DNA of 21,135 nucleotides, taken from the NCBI GenBank assembly GCA_015501075.1, contig JADNYJ010000540.1, positions 1 to 21,135 of the forward strand. The letters run 5' to 3'. Within the stretch, counting starts at the first letter, position 1. The number at the start of each line of letters is the position of its first letter. Below the pieces are notes generated by a model. The model was given only the letters and a program-made list of their open reading frames with translations. It was not told the origin of the DNA and did not search any database. Origin of the DNA: Gymnopilus junonius. Taxonomy: Eukaryota > Basidiomycota > Agaricomycetes > Agaricales > Galerinaceae. Below are positions 20,219-21,135 of this stretch, in pieces. The position numbers and the translations under genes were made by a program.

Positions 20219-21135
20219 ATGCCACGATTTTACAGCCACGCCCTTGCGTGTACCATAACTGCATCATCCGATGCAGGGAGGTGCCGCGCCGAAGGACACA
20301 GAGGATCAAAAATTAGCCCACCCATCGACGCCGCCCAAACGCGTGTCTTCTTGGCGCGTGTCTGCCACTGTCTGATGAACCCGCCTTCATTGAAAGGGAC
20401 CAAATCTGGGCAGCTGAGCGCGTTCTTTCAGTATATCACCTCTACTGCTGTCGATATACGGCTGCGCTTTGACCTTTCTGCCATGCGTATGTCTCTACCA
20501 GCTTGGTGGCACCGCAGTCAGAACCTGTCCGACTATACCGCGGCAGGCCCATCCTTTGAATTGCCTTTGAACCTTGCTTTAGAACCCAGATGGTTATCTA
20601 GGCATGCTTCGGACCTTTTTGCGATCGAGGGCTCTGCGGACTTTAGATTATTACAAGATTATTATCATCTCGTCACCGTACGATTTGCAGCACTTGATCA
20701 TCCTGCTATTATCAGTCCAACTTCGAATCTGGCGCAATATCTATCCATTTATTTTTTATGCAGACCTGGGAATTCGCAACATAGGAGAAGGATACCACAT
20801 TGAAAGTGGTGTCATTCGTCCTGGAATATCGCGTTTCTTTTTCAAAATCATACTATGATCTATCACAGGCTATCATCAAGACTATTTTCGCTAATGCAAA
20901 GCACCTAAGTGATCCGACTCGGTAGCAGATTTGCTCCGTGCCATAGGCATGCAACTGAAGGCTGAAGCTCTGTGGTACCCGATTTCGAAAGCTTTGCAGG
21001 TGCACTAGGGAAGGCAGGGATATGATCCTCGCATTTTGTCAGTAGTGAATATAGGTAATCGTAAATCTTTGCCTATTTCGACCATTTATCAAGTTAGCCT
21101 AATTTGCGTTTCAGATGTGTGAATTAATTGACTCT
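20219..21135. other. Region without a recognisable gene; one long unexplained plus-strand ORF
   Basis: A plus-strand frame from 20219 to 20803 (194 codons) has no recognisable motif, no signal peptide and no family resemblance, and its start sits close to the transcription-factor promoter. It may be chance, or a lineage-specific gene missing its intron structure. The remaining ~330 nt to the window end show nothing I can name on either strand. Confidence 0.3.

Overview
The window looks like nuclear DNA from a basidiomycete fungus, most likely an agaricomycete. The genes are densely interrupted by short introns of about 50-65 nt with GT(N)4 donors. The families present are ALG12, a CE4 chitin deacetylase, a Zn2Cys6/Fungal_trans regulator, F-box/LRR-like proteins, DUF4139 proteins and EasG-like reductases, a set typical of mushrooms. 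There are no operons. All exon maps below were made by hand from reading frame, splice signals and remembered family motifs; no alignment was run.

Layout. 1-1886 (-): ALG12 mannosyltransferase, cut off at its 3' end by the window edge. 2642-3592 (+): EasG/NmrA-type NAD(P)-binding reductase. 3836-4717 (-): unassigned multi-TM protein. About 5091-6506 (+): decayed DUF4139 ('mucoidy inhibitor A-like') pseudogene lacking its 5' half. 6704-7367 (-): small secreted His/Pro-rich protein. 7534-8379: no recognisable gene. 8380-9471 (-): LRR-like, F-box-family-like ORF. 10053-11110 (-): Rossmann-fold NAD(P)-binding protein with a leader intron directly before its ATG. About 11478-12880 (+): F-box/LRR pseudogene. 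13125-14497 (-): secreted chitin deacetylase in 12 exons, two of them microexons (12 and 10 nt), with one apparent 1-nt frameshift and one GC-AG intron. 14586-15792: no recognisable gene. 15793-19885 (-): Zn(II)2Cys6 transcription factor of 1073 aa in 15 exons. 19886-21135: upstream region with only an unconvincing ORF.

The genes do not form one pathway. ALG12 is ER N-glycosylation housekeeping, the deacetylase acts on the cell wall, and the transcription factor is a regulator. The middle (about 4.7-13 kb) is accessory in character: two pseudogenes of expanded families plus lineage-specific small or membrane proteins. No CRISPR, tRNA, rRNA, intact transposon or biosynthetic cluster was seen.

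The most interesting signal is gene architecture. The transcription factor's DNA-binding motif regains its third zinc-ligand cysteine only if a 6-nt microexon (19706-19711) is spliced in between two normal-sized introns. The neighbouring deacetylase needs 12-nt and 10-nt microexons to recover its conserved motifs.
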